A DNA stretch of 64,000 bases from Verrucomicrobiaceae bacterium (GCA_016713035.1 JADJPW010000009.1:62001-126000), one strand, 5' to 3'; counted from the first letter of the stretch, positions 7,626 to 18,313 are shown. A program made the numbers and translations. Notes: generated by a model not told the origin, from the letters alone.

Positions 7626-8010
7626 GAATGGGTGGCGTGGGTGTAACGTGAAGCACTTCAACCGTGCTGTCACAAGTTTTCCCTAATTCACCTCCGCTCT
7701 GCCCAAAAAAGTCTTGCCGGAAGGGCGGTGGTTTTGGCACAATCCGCCCTGATCGCTGCGGCATTTTCTCCTGAGTTCCAGGTGGGGCTTTGGGGAGGCG
7801 AGTGAACGGCGGGAAGCCTGCTCATGAAGACGCCATGCCCTCCAACCGGGAGAGCGAAGCTTACGAGTATGCCACACGCGTGTGCGAATGCTCCACATGG
7901 ACGGCGCTACCATAACACCCGCTTTCCTTGTGGGTAACGCGAGGACGGCCCATAGTGGGCGTTTGTCACCTTATGCCCACCTTTCTCCAGGCCTGCTCCA
8001 TCGCCCTCAT
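7626..8010. other. no gene recognised
   Basis: No frame on either strand gives a protein I recognise. The open frames here are short and end within the repeat at 8011. It is probably the right-hand border of the island, possibly decayed. Confidence 0.5.
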
Positions 8011-8089
8011 CATCAGGCCGAGGTGACAGGCATGGAAGGCACCCCGCTTCTGCCACGGAAGTGACCCTGGTCCCTGCATTTGTGGACAT
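8011..8089 (+). repeat. 79-base direct repeat, right copy (candidate attR), detached GH28 3' end
   Basis: This is the second copy of 3416-3494, with two mismatches. It still encodes the last 18 residues and stop of the GH28 protein (HQAEVTGMEGTPLLPRK) although no GH28 gene precedes it. It ends 44 bases before the pectinesterase start. Confidence 0.85.
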
Positions 8090-8103
8090 CTGGCCACGGG
8101 ACA
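8078..8103. repeat. 26-base interspersed motif, copy B
   Basis: Same motif as 1149-1174, differing at two bases (T/C and C/G). Its first 12 bases are the end of the 79-base repeat. Unlike the left repeat copy, it continues TGGCCACGGGACA, which is taken as the native continuation. Confidence 0.6.
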
Positions 8104-8132
8104 GAAAACCGCCGGTCTGACAGACTCGGCGT

Positions 8133-11100
8133 ATGGATTGCCCCCTGCCAGCATTTATCTCTGCGTTCGTCCGTCGTCGCATCGTCCGTCCTGCTTTTGT
8201 CGGCGGTCTTTTGCTTCTCAGTCTTGCCACGAGTGCTTTCGCTCAGATCGTCACCCAGCCTCCGGCGGCGATCAGCGGGACTGCGACGGGCAGTGTGACG
8301 ATCTCGGCTTCGGCGCCGGCAGCTTCGGCGTTTCAGTGGGAGAAGAGCACGGATGGCGGCTCGACCTATACGGCGATCTCGGGCAATGCGAGCGCCACCA
8401 CGGCCTCGCTCACACTGACCAATCTACAGGCATCGGATGCGGGGCATTATCGGGTAGTGACGACGCCTGCGGAGACGAGCACTGCTTGTGTGCTCAAAGT
8501 TTTGCCTCGCACAGTCGTGGCGGCAAATGGCGCGATCCGTGCTGCATCACAAAGCGGTGCGCCTGCGGTGACCGGCGCGGGCGCGGTGGGCACGACGGGC
8601 AGTGTTTGGAACAATCTGATGCAGGCGGCTCCATCAACGACGGACCTTTCCCAGAATCTCATCAGCAATGCGGCGCTGATTTCGGACTCGGGCACCGTGA
8701 CGGACATGAAAGTGACGATGAACTCCGCCTCGGCCACGCAGCCGGTGAGCGCCCAGCACCATGCCTGGAGCAACAACTCGAACTTCGCGCCGGTGTCGGC
8801 CATCATGGACTACTACACCTACTACTGGTGGGATGCGACGCTCACGCTGACCTTCACCGGCCTCGCTCCTGGCCGCTCGTATGATCTCTACGGCTTCGGC
8901 ACGGGCGACGGTGCCGGCCAGGGTAGCAAATGGAGTTTCGCTCCGGTGAATGGCGGGGCGACGATGTCCGCGATGGCCGACTTTGGCAGCGGCTTCACGC
9001 GGGACGTGACGAATCCGGCGAACCTCGGCCATGCCTATGTGAAGATCACCGGCGCGGCGACCTCCGGCGGCACGCTCACGGTCACGGTGGACAATGCGAC
9101 GGGGCAAAATGATCCTTTCCTCAATGGCTTCCAACTCGTGCCGGTGGCCTCGACGGCGATCACGGGCCAGCCTGCGAACGCGCTGGCCACGGTGGGAGGG
9201 AGCGCATCCTTCACGGTCACGGCACCGGCGGCGGTCTCGTTCCAGTGGCAGTCTAGCAACGATGGTGGCACGACGTTCGACACGATTGACCCGATTGCCA
9301 CACCGAGCGCCACCACCGCCACGCTGACGCTCACGAATGTGCAGACCACTTCGCCTTCGCTGTATCGCGTGCTGGTGACGGATGGGGGCGGTGCGGTGAG
9401 CTACAGCAGCAATGCCTCGCTAGTGGTGCTGACCACCGCGAATACGACTCCAACGCCCCAAGTGAACCTGGCCTTCCGCTCGCCGACTCGCGGCGGCATC
9501 ACCGTCACAGGTGCGGCGGCGATTGGCAGCAGCGGCAGTGTTTGGAACAATCTCACCGGCGCGGCGCTCTCCACCACACTCCAGTCACAGGACTTGCTCA
9601 GCAATGCGGCGCTCGTCTCCGACTCCGGCGCGGCGACAGGCGTGGCGCTGACGCTCAACGCTGCGTCTCCCACGCAGACGATCAACAACGTGGTCAAGGC
9701 ATGGAACAACGGCACCAACTTCCCCACCGTGACGCCGATCATGGACTACTGGACCTACTACTGGTGGAACGGGACGGTGACGCTCACGCTCACCGGCCTG
9801 CGTCCCGGCGCGAGCTACGAGCTATATGGCTACGGTGCGGGCGACAGTCACAACACAGGCTCCTCCTGGACGATGGCCCCGGCCAATGGCGGTGCCACAG
9901 CGAACTGCCTCGGCGATTACAACAATGGCTACTCGCGGGACGTGACCAATCCGGCGAACCTCGGCCACTCCTATGTGAAGCTGACCGGCACCGCCACATC
10001 CACGGGCACGCTGACGGTGGTCGTGGACAATGCGCCGGGGCAGAACGATCCGCACTTTAATGGCTTCCAAATCCAGGAGGCCGCGCAGACGACCATCACC
10101 AGCCAACCGGCGAACACCGTCACCACCGCAGGCGCGGGCGCTACGATCTCGGTTGCCGCGCCGACTGCGCAGTCCTACCTGTGGCAGCGCAGCACGGATG
10201 GCGGCAGCACGTGGACCACGATCGATCCGGCCACGAACGCCTCGTCGGCCACTTCCTCGCTCGTGCTCACGAACAGTCAGAGCGGCGACGCGGGCCTTTA
10301 CCGCGTCATCGTGCTCAATGCCCAAGGCGGCGTGATCATCAGCCAGACGGCCGCGCTCTCTGTCGTGCCGAACGGTGGCTCCACGCCCGACACGGCGTTC
10401 AATGTTGCCTTCCGTGCTTCCAATCAAAGCGGAGCGCCCGCCGTCACTGGCGCGGCTGCGGTCGGCTCAGCGGGCAGCGTTTGGAATAACATCATCGGTG
10501 CTGCCGCCGCCGGCACGCCCACGCAGGCGCTCGTGAGCAATGCCGCGCTCGTGGATGACGCTGGAGCGGCCACAGGCAAGACGATGTCCCTCTCTGTGAC
10601 CGCCGGCTCCTACAGCGTGAGTGACGCGCTGAAGACCGGCAACGACAGCACCTCCTTTTCACCCAGCGCCATCATGCGCTACTACACCTACTACTGGTGG
10701 AACACGGCGCTCACGGTCACGATCAACGGCCTGACTGCGGGCCGCAGTTACGACCTCTACGGATACGGTGCAGGTAACAACAACGGCCAGGGCAGCAAGT
10801 GGATCCTCGATGCCGCGAACGGCGGAGGCTCGGCTGAAGCTCCAGCGGACTACAGCAATGGTTACACGCGTGATGTGACCGATCCCGCGAACCTCAACCA
10901 CTCGTATGTGAAACTCAGCGGCACCGCGTCGCCGAGCGGCACGCTGACCTTCGTCGTGGACAATGCCACGGGGCAGAATGATCCCTTCTTCAATGGCTTC
11001 CAAGTCGTGCCGCAGGCGATGCCCACCATCACTGCGCAGCCACCGGCGAACGCGACCGCCACACTGACTGGCAGCTTCTCTGTAGGCGTCACGGCCAGCG

Positions 11101-14041
11101 GTCCTGGCACGCTCAGTTATCAGTGGCAAAAGAGCACCGATGGCGGAGCGACCTTTGCCAACATCAGCGCCGCAGCGAATCCCAGCGCCGCCACCGCCAC
11201 ACTCTCCATCGCCGTCGTTCAGGCCAGTGATGCCGGAACGTATCGCGTGCTTGTTAGCAACGCCTCCGGCACCGTGGTCAGCAGCAACTGCGCCGTCACC
11301 ACCAGCGAGGGACTGGTGGCGCCGACCATCCAGACGCATCCCGTCAGCACCACAGTCCTCGCTGGAGCCACAGCCACCTTCACCGTGGGCGCCAGCGGCA
11401 CCTCTCCGCTCACCTATCAATGGCAGAGGAGCGCGGATGACGGCGCGAACTACAGCAACGTCGGCACCAATAGCAGCACCCTCAACATCACCGGCACCGT
11501 CGTGGCAGACGCAGGGCTCTATCGCGTCGTCATCACCAACTCCGTCGGCACGCTCACCAGCAACGCCGCCACGCTCACGGTCAATCAGGCCCCGACCATC
11601 CTCACGCAGCCGGTGGGACAGATCGTGGCCTCGGGCTCGCCTTTCACCCTCACCGTCTCCGCCTCCGGCTCGCCCGCTCCCACACACCAATGGCAGATGA
11701 GCACTGACGGCGTGACCTTTACCAACGTCTCCGGTGCCACAGCCGCGACGCTCCCGCTCACGGTCACGGCGGCGACCTCCGGTTACTACCGGGTGATCGC
11801 GACGAACCTCGTCGGCAGCGTCACCAGCTCGGTCGTCTATCTCGGCGCGGCCACCACGCAGTCGATCACCTTCGCTCCTGGCAATAACGCGACCGGCATC
11901 AGCATCGACCAGCAACTGCGGCTGAGCTTCCCAAGCGCTCCCAAGCTGGGCATCGCAGGCACGCTCACCGTGCGTGATGCCGCGGATAACTCGGTCGTCT
12001 CGACGATCAACCTCGCCACCCTCAGCAAAATCACATTCTATGCGGCGACCATTCCCAACCTGGCCGTGCGCAACGTGCAAGGCACGAACTTCAACTACAT
12101 GCCCATCGCCGTGTATGGCAATGAGGTGTGGATCACCTTGAGCCAACGGCTCGCTTACGGTCGCACCTACTACGTCACCATGGATCCGGCGGTGGTGCTG
12201 GATTCCACCAATGCGGCGTTCCCAGGCGTTTCTGATCCCAACACCTGGAGGTTCTCGACCAAAGTCTCCGGCCCCGCCACGCCAACGCCCACGACCGGCC
12301 CGACCACGATCACCGTCGGCCTCGACGGCACCGGTGACTTCGCCACGCTGCAAGGTGCCTCCGACTGGATACCGCAAAACAACACGCTGCCCCGCACCAT
12401 CCGCATCAAGCCGGGCATTTACTTCGATTGCACCACCTTCGCTCAGAACCGCCATTTCGTGACGATGGTCGGCGATGGCGCGACCCGCCACGACGTGCAG
12501 CTCGTGTTTCCCTACGCCGCGTTTTCCAGCAACAACTTCCCCGCAGGCACACTGCGCGTGGAAAGCTCCGACGTGACCGTCCGCGACCTCACCGTCGATA
12601 ACATCATCTACACTGCCTACACGCCCACCGGCACCTCGGCCTATGGATCGAATGCATTCACTGGACCCATCAACACCGTCGCCACCACAGGCTCACGAAT
12701 CGTCTTTGACAATGTCTTGATCAAGGGTGGCCAGGACACCCTCTACACCGTCATGGGCATCACTTACTTCTACGGCTGCGAAGTCTGGGGTTCGGTGGAC
12801 TTCATTTACGGCGCGGCACTCTCCGTGTTCGACAACTCCGACATCGTCGAGATCCGCAACACTGGCGGCCCCATCGGCGCACCAAACACCTCCATCGCCC
12901 AGCCGCACGGCCTCGTGTTCCTGAACTGCCGCTTCCCGCGCGCCCTCGTCGCCAACGGCTACCCTTACGACGTGAACGCCAACTCCACGACCTTCGAACG
13001 CCCGTGGGGCAACGACGGCACGACGGCCGTCATCAACTGCGCCCTCGGCACCCACATCAGCACGAAGGGCTGGGGCGAATGGAGTGGCCGCGAAAACACC
13101 TGCCGCGCCCGCGAATACGGCTCCACCCTCATCGGCGGAGGCACCGCGGCCACCGTGGCGCAGCGCCAGACTGCCGGAGCCTATTGGCTCAACACCATCG
13201 ACCCCGACTACACCAGCCCGGCGATGTCGCCCACGGATGCGTTGCTGGTCCATCCCACAGGCTCCGCCAATCGCGTTCCCGTCACAGTTAACCCGGCTGA
13301 CTACACGCTCGCGGCGATTTTCGGAAACGCCTACTACAACCTGAATGGCTGGCTGCCCTCAGTGCCAACGCGCATCACCACGCAGCCCATCTCGCAGACT
13401 GTCAATCGTAGCCAGAGCGTCACCTTCAGCGTCAGCGCCACCTCTCCCTTCCCACTCAGCTACCAGTGGTATCGCGACAACGAGGCGATCAGTGGTGCCA
13501 CCGGCAGCAGCTTTACCCTTCCCAGCGCCGCAGTTACAGATTGGGGTAGTTACAGCGTCGTCATCGCCAGTTCTGCGGGCACCGTCACGAGTAGCAGCGC
13601 CACACTCATCATCAATGACCCCGTCGCGCTTTGGGCCGACGCCAACGGCCTCAATCCCGCCACCACCGGCCTCTCCACCGCCGATCCCGACAGCGACGGC
13701 CTCACCAACTTGCTCGAGTTTGCCTTCGGCATGAATCCCAGCTCCAGCAGCATCGGCACCTTCGCCATCAGCGGCAATACCCTCACGCAAACCGGCCTGC
13801 CCAGCGTGAACATGGGCACCACCATCACCGCCCGCTTCATCCGCCGAAAGACCCACGCCACCGACGGCCTCATCTACACCCCACAGTTCAGCGCCAACCT
13901 CACCACCTGGGAAAACAGTGCCACCACCCCCACCGTCATCGCCAGCGACACCACCCATGATGTCGTGGAATTACCCTTCCCGCCCCCATCGAAGGCCAGC
14001 CAGCACGCTTCTTCCGCATCGCCATCACCCAGACCCCGTGA
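8133..14041 (+). CDS. giant secreted pectinesterase (CE8) with Ig-like and repeated modules; frameshift near C-terminus
   Basis: About 1969 residues with an N-terminal signal region (FVGGLLLLSLATSAFA). Order: Ig-like domain (about 35-115); three copies of a 205-residue module (about 132-336, 442-647, 756-959) containing an MDYYTYYWW core, with Ig-like domains between; Ig-like domains to about 1235; an SbsA-like domain (about 1245-1385); the pectinesterase barrel (about 1391-1742); an Ig domain; and a tail with DPDSDGLTNLLEFAFG. Pectinesterase residues are visible: GGQDTLY, VDFIYG and RPWG. It would remove methyl esters from pectin for the GH28 enzyme. At the C5 run 13983-13987 one C appears missing: the -1 frame gives a natural end (ARFFRIAITQTP, stop 14039-14041), whereas the uncorrected frame runs to 14189 through atypical sequence. 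Confidence 0.85.
8530..11010 (+). repeat. three ~610-base repeats inside the pectinesterase gene
   Basis: Copies lie at about 8530-9140, 9460-10075 and 10400-11010, spaced about 935 bases. Each encodes the same module with GSVWNNL, YTYYWW, DLYGYGAGD, RDVTNPANLGHSYVKL-type and DNATGQNDPF-type segments. They are diverged but clearly homologous. They probably serve carbohydrate binding or spacing. Confidence 0.8.
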
Positions 14042-14337
14042 ACGCAAAGCCACAGGGGCCCCACAACTACGCCGAGCGCATCCGCGAGCGGTTGCCAAGA
14101 CGTTTGCAGGACCTGAGGTAGAGCATGTATGCCCTGTGGTGAAAGTGCGGCGTGTCGCGAGACACCATCAGCCGCATCGAAGGCGGTGAAAACTTCCCCG
14201 GCGTGCATGAGTTGGCGAGGCTGACCTGGGGCGTGGAGACGACCATTACGGACATCTTCAGCGCCATTGAGAGGAGGTCGCAGCGCTCCACCCTGCGAGC
14301 AGCCACGCGAACCTCGCTTGGGATTCCGTTGGCCTGA
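14038..14337 (+). pseudogene. broken XRE-family regulator gene
   Basis: Starting from a GTG at 14038 that overlaps the corrected pectinesterase stop, the frame gives PHNYAERIRERLPRRLQDLR and stops at 14121. A few bases on, another frame gives MYALW, a TGA, then CGVSRDTISRIEGGENFPGV and HELARLTWGVETTITDIFSA, to the stop at 14335-14337. Joined, these are the five helices of an XRE/Cro-type DNA-binding domain (YALW..GVSRDTISRIE..NFPGVHELARL). At least one stop and one frame change interrupt it, so no functional protein is expected. From here to the IS at 14481 (14338-14480) I see no other gene. Confidence 0.7.
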
Positions 14338-14480
14338 CTTGGGATTCATAAACCACCAGCACCTCAACGAGAGCAAACTCAGGCGTGCCCTCAACGCTGA
14401 CCGGGCTTTGCTTCTTCATCGGCTGTTTGTTCGTGGCCTTCCACTACACCGTCTCCCCGGCGAAGAAAGACTCTGTTCAA

Positions 14481-15879
14481 CCCGGATTATGCAATAGCAT
14501 GCAGGTGAGAAGGCCTGATGCTCGTTGTTGAGGGGTATTGACGAGCGTGGCAGAATCACCGGGATGGTGAACTTGCCGATTGAATACTCCGACAAGCCGG
14601 TGACGCCCTTTGGCGGCATGGCATTGATGAAGCGCTTTTGGACCAGACTGGTATCCGCGAGCACCTCAGGACTTTGGATCTACCGCAAGGAGGCTCTAAC
14701 CGCGCTTATGATCCGGTTCACATCATCGAGAGCTTTTGGCTTAGCATCTGGACAGGAGCCAGCCGCTACATCCACTGCGACTGGCTGCGCCAAGATCAAA
14801 CACTCGCCGCCATCTTTGGCTATGAGAGCCTGCCGAGCCAAAGCACTTACAGCCGATTCTTCGGCAAGTTCTCGCAGGCACGCAACACAGCCGTGTTCCC
14901 CGCCTTGCAGAAGTGGTTCTTCGATCAGATCAACATCGGTGCAGTGACGGTAGACTTCGACAGCACCGTCATCACACGCGAAGGGAGCCAGGAAGGATCG
15001 GCCAAAGGCTACAACCCCAACCGCAAAGGACGCAACTCACACCATCCGCTCATCGCGTTCATCAGCCAAACGCGCATGGTGGCCAACGCTTGGCTGCGCC
15101 CCGGCAACACCGCAGCGTGCTCCAACTGCGTGGAGTTCATGCGCGAGACTTTCGATGAAGCACTCGCCGGAGTGAAGGTCGGCCTCGTGCGCGCCGACAG
15201 CGGCTTTTACACCAACGACATCCTCAGCGCGCTGGAGGAGCGCAGCGTGCCCTACATCATCGCCGCGAAAGCCTATGCCAACATCAAGAACGAAGTCTAT
15301 GGCATGAAAGACTGGGTAGAAGTATGCCCCGGCATCGCAGTCAAAGAATGGCGACACCAGTGCGCCGATCCGAAAGTAAAAGCGCGTCGTCACATCGTCG
15401 TGCGCAAGCAGACCAGCCGCCGCCCTCAAGCGGCAGGCAAGCTACTCTTCGATGACATGCCCGACTACCGCTTCAGCCTTTACGTGACCAACCTCGACCT
15501 ACCGCTCGATCAGATCTGGAACATCTACAACACCCGCGCCGACTGCGAGAACAGGATCAGGGAACTCAAGCAGGACTTTGGCCTAGACGCGTTTTGTCTC
15601 CAAGACTTCTGGGCCACCGAAGCCTCGTTCCGCTTCATCATGGTAGCCTACAACCTCATAAGTTTGTTCCGGCACTTCGCACTCAACAGCCACAACCAGG
15701 CCACCTTAGCGACCCTGAGATCCTATTGCTTTGCAATAGGCGGCTGGGTCAGCCAACACGCTCGCAAACGAGTGCTCAAGCTCTCACTGACCCGCCAAAA
15801 GCGCCCCTGGATGGACTCCATCTTCCAACACATCGAAGCTCGCCCACCCCCGTTCGCTTATCCTAATGCATAATCCGGG
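14481..15879 (+). mobile_element. IS1380-family insertion sequence
   Basis: A 1399-base element with terminal inverted repeats: left end CCCGGATTATGCAATAG, right end (reverse complement) CCCGGATTATGCATTAG, differing at one base. TTCAA flanks both ends (14476-14480 and 15880-15884) as a five-base target duplication. The single gene inside is an IS1380-type transposase whose stop codon lies in the right repeat. Intact ends and clean duplication suggest a recent insertion. The interrupted sequence is not a gene I can identify. Confidence 0.9.
14564..15873 (+). pseudogene. IS1380-family transposase, frameshifted near the start
   Basis: The N-terminus is read from ATG 14564 (MVNLPIEYSDKPVTPFGGMA) to about 14638, then the rest continues in the -1 frame (LDQTGIREHL...) to TAA 15871-15873. 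The large part holds the DDE triad of the family: VTVDFDSTVITREG, VRADSGFYTND and TRADCENRIRELKQDFGLD. The shift falls at CTTTTGG (14635-14641): reading TTT, slipping back one base and reading TTG restores the frame. Either a T was lost or the element uses -1 slippage. Family members are usually a single continuous frame, so loss or a sequence error is more likely, though slippage would keep it active. Confidence 0.85.
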
Positions 15880-15942
15880 TTCAAGACCGGAGACGTGGCG
15901 TCATGGTGTCCGCTGAAGAAAACACCAGAGGACAAAAAATAA

Positions 15943-17058
15943 CTATGGCGGTGGTGTGACTGCCAGTCGCAGCACCCTCCCCAGTGCCCGGATGCGCTCA
16001 TCGTTAGGTTTACCATCAGCACCGAGCGTGGGCTGGAGCCAGCCGCCTTCGTCGTGCTCGTTCCAGGCATAGATGATGATGACGTTGGCGGGATTGAGGT
16101 CGCGATTGGCTTGTGTCCACGCGATGGCATCCCGCAGATGCGCGGCGAGTTCATCGGGCGTGGCGGTGGTCGCATCCATGAGTGGCTTTTGTTGTGCAGG
16201 CGGTGTGGGATCGGGCGTGGCCATGACCCATGAGCACCACGGCGGCGGGCGTTCCTGGCGAGGCCGAGTGTCCCAGCCTGTGGTGGCAAAGGTGATACAT
16301 GGGGTGCGTTCGCGCTTCCACTTGGACCAGAGGTTCTCCTTCACATGATGCGAGGTAAGCTGCGCATAGGTCACGGGATCCGTCGTGTAGCCTTTGCCCG
16401 CGCAGGCATACTCGGAGATGGCGTCGAAGCCGAGTTCCTCGCGATCCTTGTCTGCATTCCAACCCATGAGCACGAGATAGGGTGCCTTCAGACCTGCGGC
16501 GACGGTTTGATGCTTCAAATCGTCCCACTCGGCTTTGCCAAGCTTGGCGGTCTTCCCAAACAAACACAGCAGTGGTCGGCCATTGAGCACGGTTTGGTAA
16601 TCGGGATGTCGGAAATGCTCCACGAGTGTGCTCCAGGCTTTCGAGCCCGCTCCGTCGAGTCGCGCACCTTCTTCGATGAGGCAGTAGCGCAGGCCCTTCT
16701 TGTCCTTCGCCGCGAGGTAGCGTTTCAAGCCGATGCTCATGCCCGGCATTTGGTCCAAGTAGTCCAGAAAGGCCCAGTAGTTCAGCCCCGCCTGCGCTGC
16801 ATACTCGATCTCCTGCTCCATGATGGACTGCGCATCGCCATTGATGCTCACCTTGCCCTCGCTAACCACGCGAGCGAACCACGGCAGGCGAAAATGATAC
16901 TTCGGCTGCCCCAACGATGCCTCCACGGCTTTCACCACGCTGCCATCGCCATACCAGCCATCCCAGCGGATCGCGCCGACGATGGGGCGTTCGTCACCCA
17001 CAGCCGCTGAAGAGAGCAGCAATGATGCGAGCGAGGCGAGTGCGTGTTTCAAAAGCAT
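15943..17058 (-). CDS. exported GH99-like / WbsX-type hydrolase
   Basis: About 371 residues from the ATG at 17058, chosen because MLLKHALASLASLLLSSAAV is a signal peptide; the longer reading from 17109 lies inside the upstream gene's end. Segments such as GAIRWDGWYGDGS, GLNYWAFLDYLDQMPGMSIG, LVLMGWNADK and, near the end, NVIIIYAWNEHDEGGWLQPT fit the GH99-like (glycosyltransferase WbsX-associated) TIM barrels; the final WNEHDEGG block holds the candidate catalytic acid. Its upstream neighbour on the same strand is a sialate O-acetylesterase-like gene ending at 17084, so they probably form an operon. Likely acts on alpha-linked or sulfated glycans, but substrate is not readable. Confidence 0.75.
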   Translation of the reverse strand: MLLKHALASLASLLLSSAAVGDERPIVGAIRWDGWYGDGSVVKAVEASLGQPKYHFRLPWFARVVSEGKVSINGDAQSIMEQEIEYAAQAGLNYWAFLDYLDQMPGMSIGLKRYLAAKDKKGLRYCLIEEGARLDGAGSKAWSTLVEHFRHPDYQTVLNGRPLLCLFGKTAKLGKAEWDDLKHQTVAAGLKAPYLVLMGWNADKDREELGFDAISEYACAGKGYTTDPVTYAQLTSHHVKENLWSKWKRERTPCITFATTGWDTRPRQERPPPWCSWVMATPDPTPPAQQKPLMDATTATPDELAAHLRDAIAWTQANRDLNPANVIIIYAWNEHDEGGWLQPTLGADGKPNDERIRALGRVLRLAVTPPP

Positions 17059-17083
17059 ATAGGGTGGTCTGAGGTGCTTGAGA

Positions 17084-18313
17084 TCACGGAGCAGATGTCG
17101 TCTTGCCAAGGATCGCTTCCGCGAAGACCTTGCCCATCAGGGCGAAGGTCTTCGCGCATCCAAGGTAGTGATAGCCAGCATTCGAGGCACCGCGTTTCCA
17201 CAGAGCTTCGTCTGCGGGCGAGATGAGTTTGACTTCGTAGTCTTTGAGATACGCTCGTTTCTCGGGCTCGGTCATGTGACCGTCGGCGTTGGCATGGTCT
17301 TTGTGCTTGTTGTTCAAATAGAATCCCATCTGGCGGACCTGGGCGCGTTTGTCGTCGATGGCGGCGAGTTCCTCCGACCAAAACGGCGCGGTGGGCACGG
17401 CGAAGACGTTGCCTTTGAACTCGGGCATCAGCGAGGGCGCGGTCATCGCCTCGCGGAAGGCGAGCGTGTCCGGCGGTGCCTTCAAACCGCCCACACCCAT
17501 CACGCCGATGACGAAGGGCATCTTTGGTGCATTCAAGTCCTTGCGCACATCGCGGATGAAGTGTGCGAGCAGATCGCTATAAACTGCGAAGCGGCCCGGC
17601 TTGCCGCGATCGGGATACGTGTGCCCGTCCACCATGTCGTTGAAGCCCTGGAGCCACACGAAGCCTGCGATCTCATAGCCACCCTTCGCATCATAGGCCG
17701 GACAGACGCGTTTCGGGTCGGCGAGCACATGCTTCACATGCTCGACCATGTAGCGGTAGAAGCGGCCTGTTTCGGTTTTCTTCTCGGCGAGCCATTGGTT
17801 CATGTCCTTGGGCACACCGTGGCCGGGCGGGCCATAGTAGAGCTTCTTTTGGTAGTCGTTGAGTTCATACGATCCTGCGCTCGGTGGGCGGAATTCCGTG
17901 TTGAGGCTCCGACCTCCCCAGGCGGTCTTGATGATCAAAACGGGCTCTTGGAGCGCGGCATCCATCGTGAGGCCGAAGGTGAACTCCGGGCCGATCTTGC
18001 CATTCGACTTCGTCGCATCGTCCCGCGCACCATACCCAGCCGTGAGCTTCCCGGTGCCCTCGCCATTCGCGCTGCCGTCGTATTTGCCTGTGAAGTAGGA
18101 GATCCATGTGTGATTGCACACACGCGGCTGACCGTCGTCGCCGCGCATCATCTTCAAAAGCGGAGCGGTGGCAGGATCATCGCCGATGTAGTCGAAGGTC
18201 TCGATCTTCGCATGACCTTCCATGTTGGATTGACCGGCGAGGATGAAGACTTTCAGCGGCTTGGCGTGAAGCTGAGCCGCCGCGAGGATTGTGGCGAAGA
18301 GGACGTGTTTCAT
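17084..18313 (-). CDS. sialate O-acetylesterase-like SGNH carbohydrate esterase
   Basis: About 409 residues from ATG 18313 with signal peptide MKHVLFATILAAAQLHA. The motif VFILAGQSNMEGHA places the catalytic serine at about residue 29, followed by KTAWGGRSL and FVWLQGFNDMVDG, the other SGNH blocks of the DUF303/SASA family. These enzymes remove acetyl groups from sugars. It sits 25 bases ahead of the GH99-like gene, fitting sequential deacetylation and chain cleavage. The upstream extension to 18379 overlaps the operator of the divergent antitoxin gene and is rejected. Confidence 0.85.
   Translation of the reverse strand: MKHVLFATILAAAQLHAKPLKVFILAGQSNMEGHAKIETFDYIGDDPATAPLLKMMRGDDGQPRVCNHTWISYFTGKYDGSANGEGTGKLTAGYGARDDATKSNGKIGPEFTFGLTMDAALQEPVLIIKTAWGGRSLNTEFRPPSAGSYELNDYQKKLYYGPPGHGVPKDMNQWLAEKKTETGRFYRYMVEHVKHVLADPKRVCPAYDAKGGYEIAGFVWLQGFNDMVDGHTYPDRGKPGRFAVYSDLLAHFIRDVRKDLNAPKMPFVIGVMGVGGLKAPPDTLAFREAMTAPSLMPEFKGNVFAVPTAPFWSEELAAIDDKRAQVRQMGFYLNNKHKDHANADGHMTEPEKRAYLKDYEVKLISPADEALWKRGASNAGYHYLGCAKTFALMGKVFAEAILGKTTSAP

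Larger units (their letters stand above)
3495..8010. mobile_element. defence-gene island inserted at the 3' end of the GH28 gene
   Basis: The block is bounded by 79-base direct repeats (3416-3494 and 8011-8089) derived from the GH28 3' end. All recognisable genes inside run leftward, against the flanking pectin genes. They are conflict-type genes: a DUF3800 pair, an OLD-family nuclease, and fragments of type I and type II restriction-modification systems. The OLD gene is clearly AT-richer than the flanks (for example 25 G/C in the 60 bases 6541-6600). No integrase remains. Insertion is inferred from repeat placement and content. If removed, the GH28 and pectinesterase genes would be about 44 bases apart. 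Confidence 0.7.

Noticed and set aside
8133..11010. CRISPR or tandem non-coding repeat
   Set aside because: The repeats are about 610 bases long, diverged and in frame, so they are protein modules.
10659..12491. 610-codon open frame on the reverse strand of the pectinesterase gene
   Set aside because: It is a shadow of the GC-rich coding strand, full of Arg/Gly/Ala runs with no domain, while the forward frame carries clear domains.
14039..14189. Extension of the pectinesterase to the stop at 14189
   Set aside because: The extra residues are Arg/Pro-rich and antithetical to the family ending, which is found in the -1 frame and stops at 14041; the region codes for an XRE relic instead.
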